From NCBI GenBank assembly GCA_913062745.1, contig CAJXXJ010000282.1, forward strand, positions 1-5,679: a DNA stretch of 5,679 nucleotides, in the 5' to 3' direction. Positions 5,316 through 5,679 of this stretch are shown here, piece by piece. The notes beneath the pieces are model-generated. The model saw only the letters and a program-made list of their open reading frames with translations, was not told where the DNA came from and ran no database searches. The first letter of the stretch is position 1, and each line of letters starts with the position of its first letter. The stretch is from an uncultured Phaeodactylibacter sp. (GTDB taxonomy: Bacteria > Bacteroidota > Bacteroidia > Chitinophagales > Saprospiraceae). A program made the translations under genes and the position numbers.

Positions 5316-5679
5316 ATGAATACCTCTTACCGGATTTTTGTCGTGGAGGACGATTTGATGTATCAAAAGAAGGTGAAGTACCTGATGGAGCTCAACCCGG
5401 ACCATGAGGTTCATGTGTTTTCTACCGGAAAAGCGTGCATCGAACAGCTCAAACTTAAGCCTCACATCATTTCCCTCGACCATACCCTGCCCGATATGAA
5501 CGGATCGGAAGTGCTCAAACAGGTAAAAAACTACGATGAGCAGATCCGGGTAGTCATGTTGTCCGGGCAGGAAGACATTACCACCGCGGTACAACTTCTG
5601 CAAAATGGTGCGGATGACTACATCACCAAGAACGAGGAAGTACGCGAGCGCCTGCTGCATACTATTGAAAGGCTCAAGG
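5316..5679 (+). CDS. Response regulator, receiver domain (3' end outside window); probably a sigma-54-type activator
   Basis: The frame opens at the ATG at 5316 (MNTSYRIFVVEDD) and runs off the window, giving 121 codons that cover one complete receiver domain. Key residues are all present: the acidic pair Asp12/Asp13 after VVE, phospho-acceptor Asp55 in ISLDHTLPDMNG, Ser83 in MLSGQED, and Lys105 in DYITKNEE. Such a domain is phosphorylated by a histidine kinase and controls an attached output module. The SGQED-x-TTAVQLL-x-NGADDYITK-x-EEVRERLL stretch resembles the receiver of Bacteroidota NtrC/AtoC-like regulators that continue into an AAA+ sigma-54-interaction domain and a Fis-type helix-turn-helix. 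That continuation is inferred, since only the receiver is visible. The start is supported by the normal receiver N-terminus beginning four residues before the first strand and by a good promoter about 80 bp upstream. No partner kinase is visible. Confidence 0.88.
   Translation, partial: MNTSYRIFVVEDDLMYQKKVKYLMELNPDHEVHVFSTGKACIEQLKLKPHIISLDHTLPDMNGSEVLKQVKNYDEQIRVVMLSGQEDITTAVQLLQNGADDYITKNEEVRERLLHTIERLK

Noticed and set aside
5274..5660. A 128-aa minus-strand open frame at the right end.
   Set aside because: It lies antisense to a receiver domain in which all catalytic residues are intact, so it is a shadow.
1..5679. CRISPR array, tRNA or rRNA gene, insertion sequence, integrase or attachment site.
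   Set aside because: No regularly spaced repeats, no tRNA-like cloverleaf or CCA end, no transposase or recombinase motifs and no terminal repeats were seen.

Overview
The window looks like a chromosomal segment of a Bacteroidota bacterium, plausibly of the Saprospiria/Lewinella type with moderate GC content. The lineage call rests on three observations. The start codons lack Shine-Dalgarno sequences. Promoters fit the Bacteroidota pattern (TTTG near -33, TAnnTTTG near -7), with two well-formed examples that both have an 18-nt spacer. A small Bacteroidota-style double-glycine leader peptide gene is also present. The genus assignment is inference.

Layout from left to right: (1) the 3' end of a recX-like gene (+). 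(2) A 231-bp spacer with a hairpin and a possible promoter, leading to a 69-aa, cysteine-free precursor peptide with a GG-type leader (+). (3) Tail to tail with it, sharing the palindrome CTAG for both stop codons, a 511-aa helical-repeat (TPR-like) protein of unknown function (-). (4) A 162-bp divergent intergenic region holding a perfect 9-bp inverted repeat whose arms overlap the -33 boxes of the promoters proposed on each side. (5) A stand-alone LytTR DNA-binding protein (+). (6) A GT4-type glycosyltransferase (+), whose 3' end overlaps by 20 bp with (7) a second, divergent GT-B-like glycosyltransferase (-). (8) A 376-bp non-coding stretch. (9) The start of a response regulator with a complete receiver domain (+), cut by the window end; it resembles receivers joined to sigma-54 activator modules.

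Functionally the region is a mosaic rather than one obvious operon. It holds a DNA-repair regulator, an orphan secreted-peptide candidate, a divergent regulator/TPR pair, two glycosyltransferases probably acting in surface polysaccharide or glycoconjugate synthesis, and a two-component regulator. The least explained items are the orphan GG-leader peptide, which has no transporter, peptidase or modifying enzyme in view, and the inverted repeat between the TPR-like gene and the LytTR gene. Nothing here amounts to a demonstrable new system from sequence alone.
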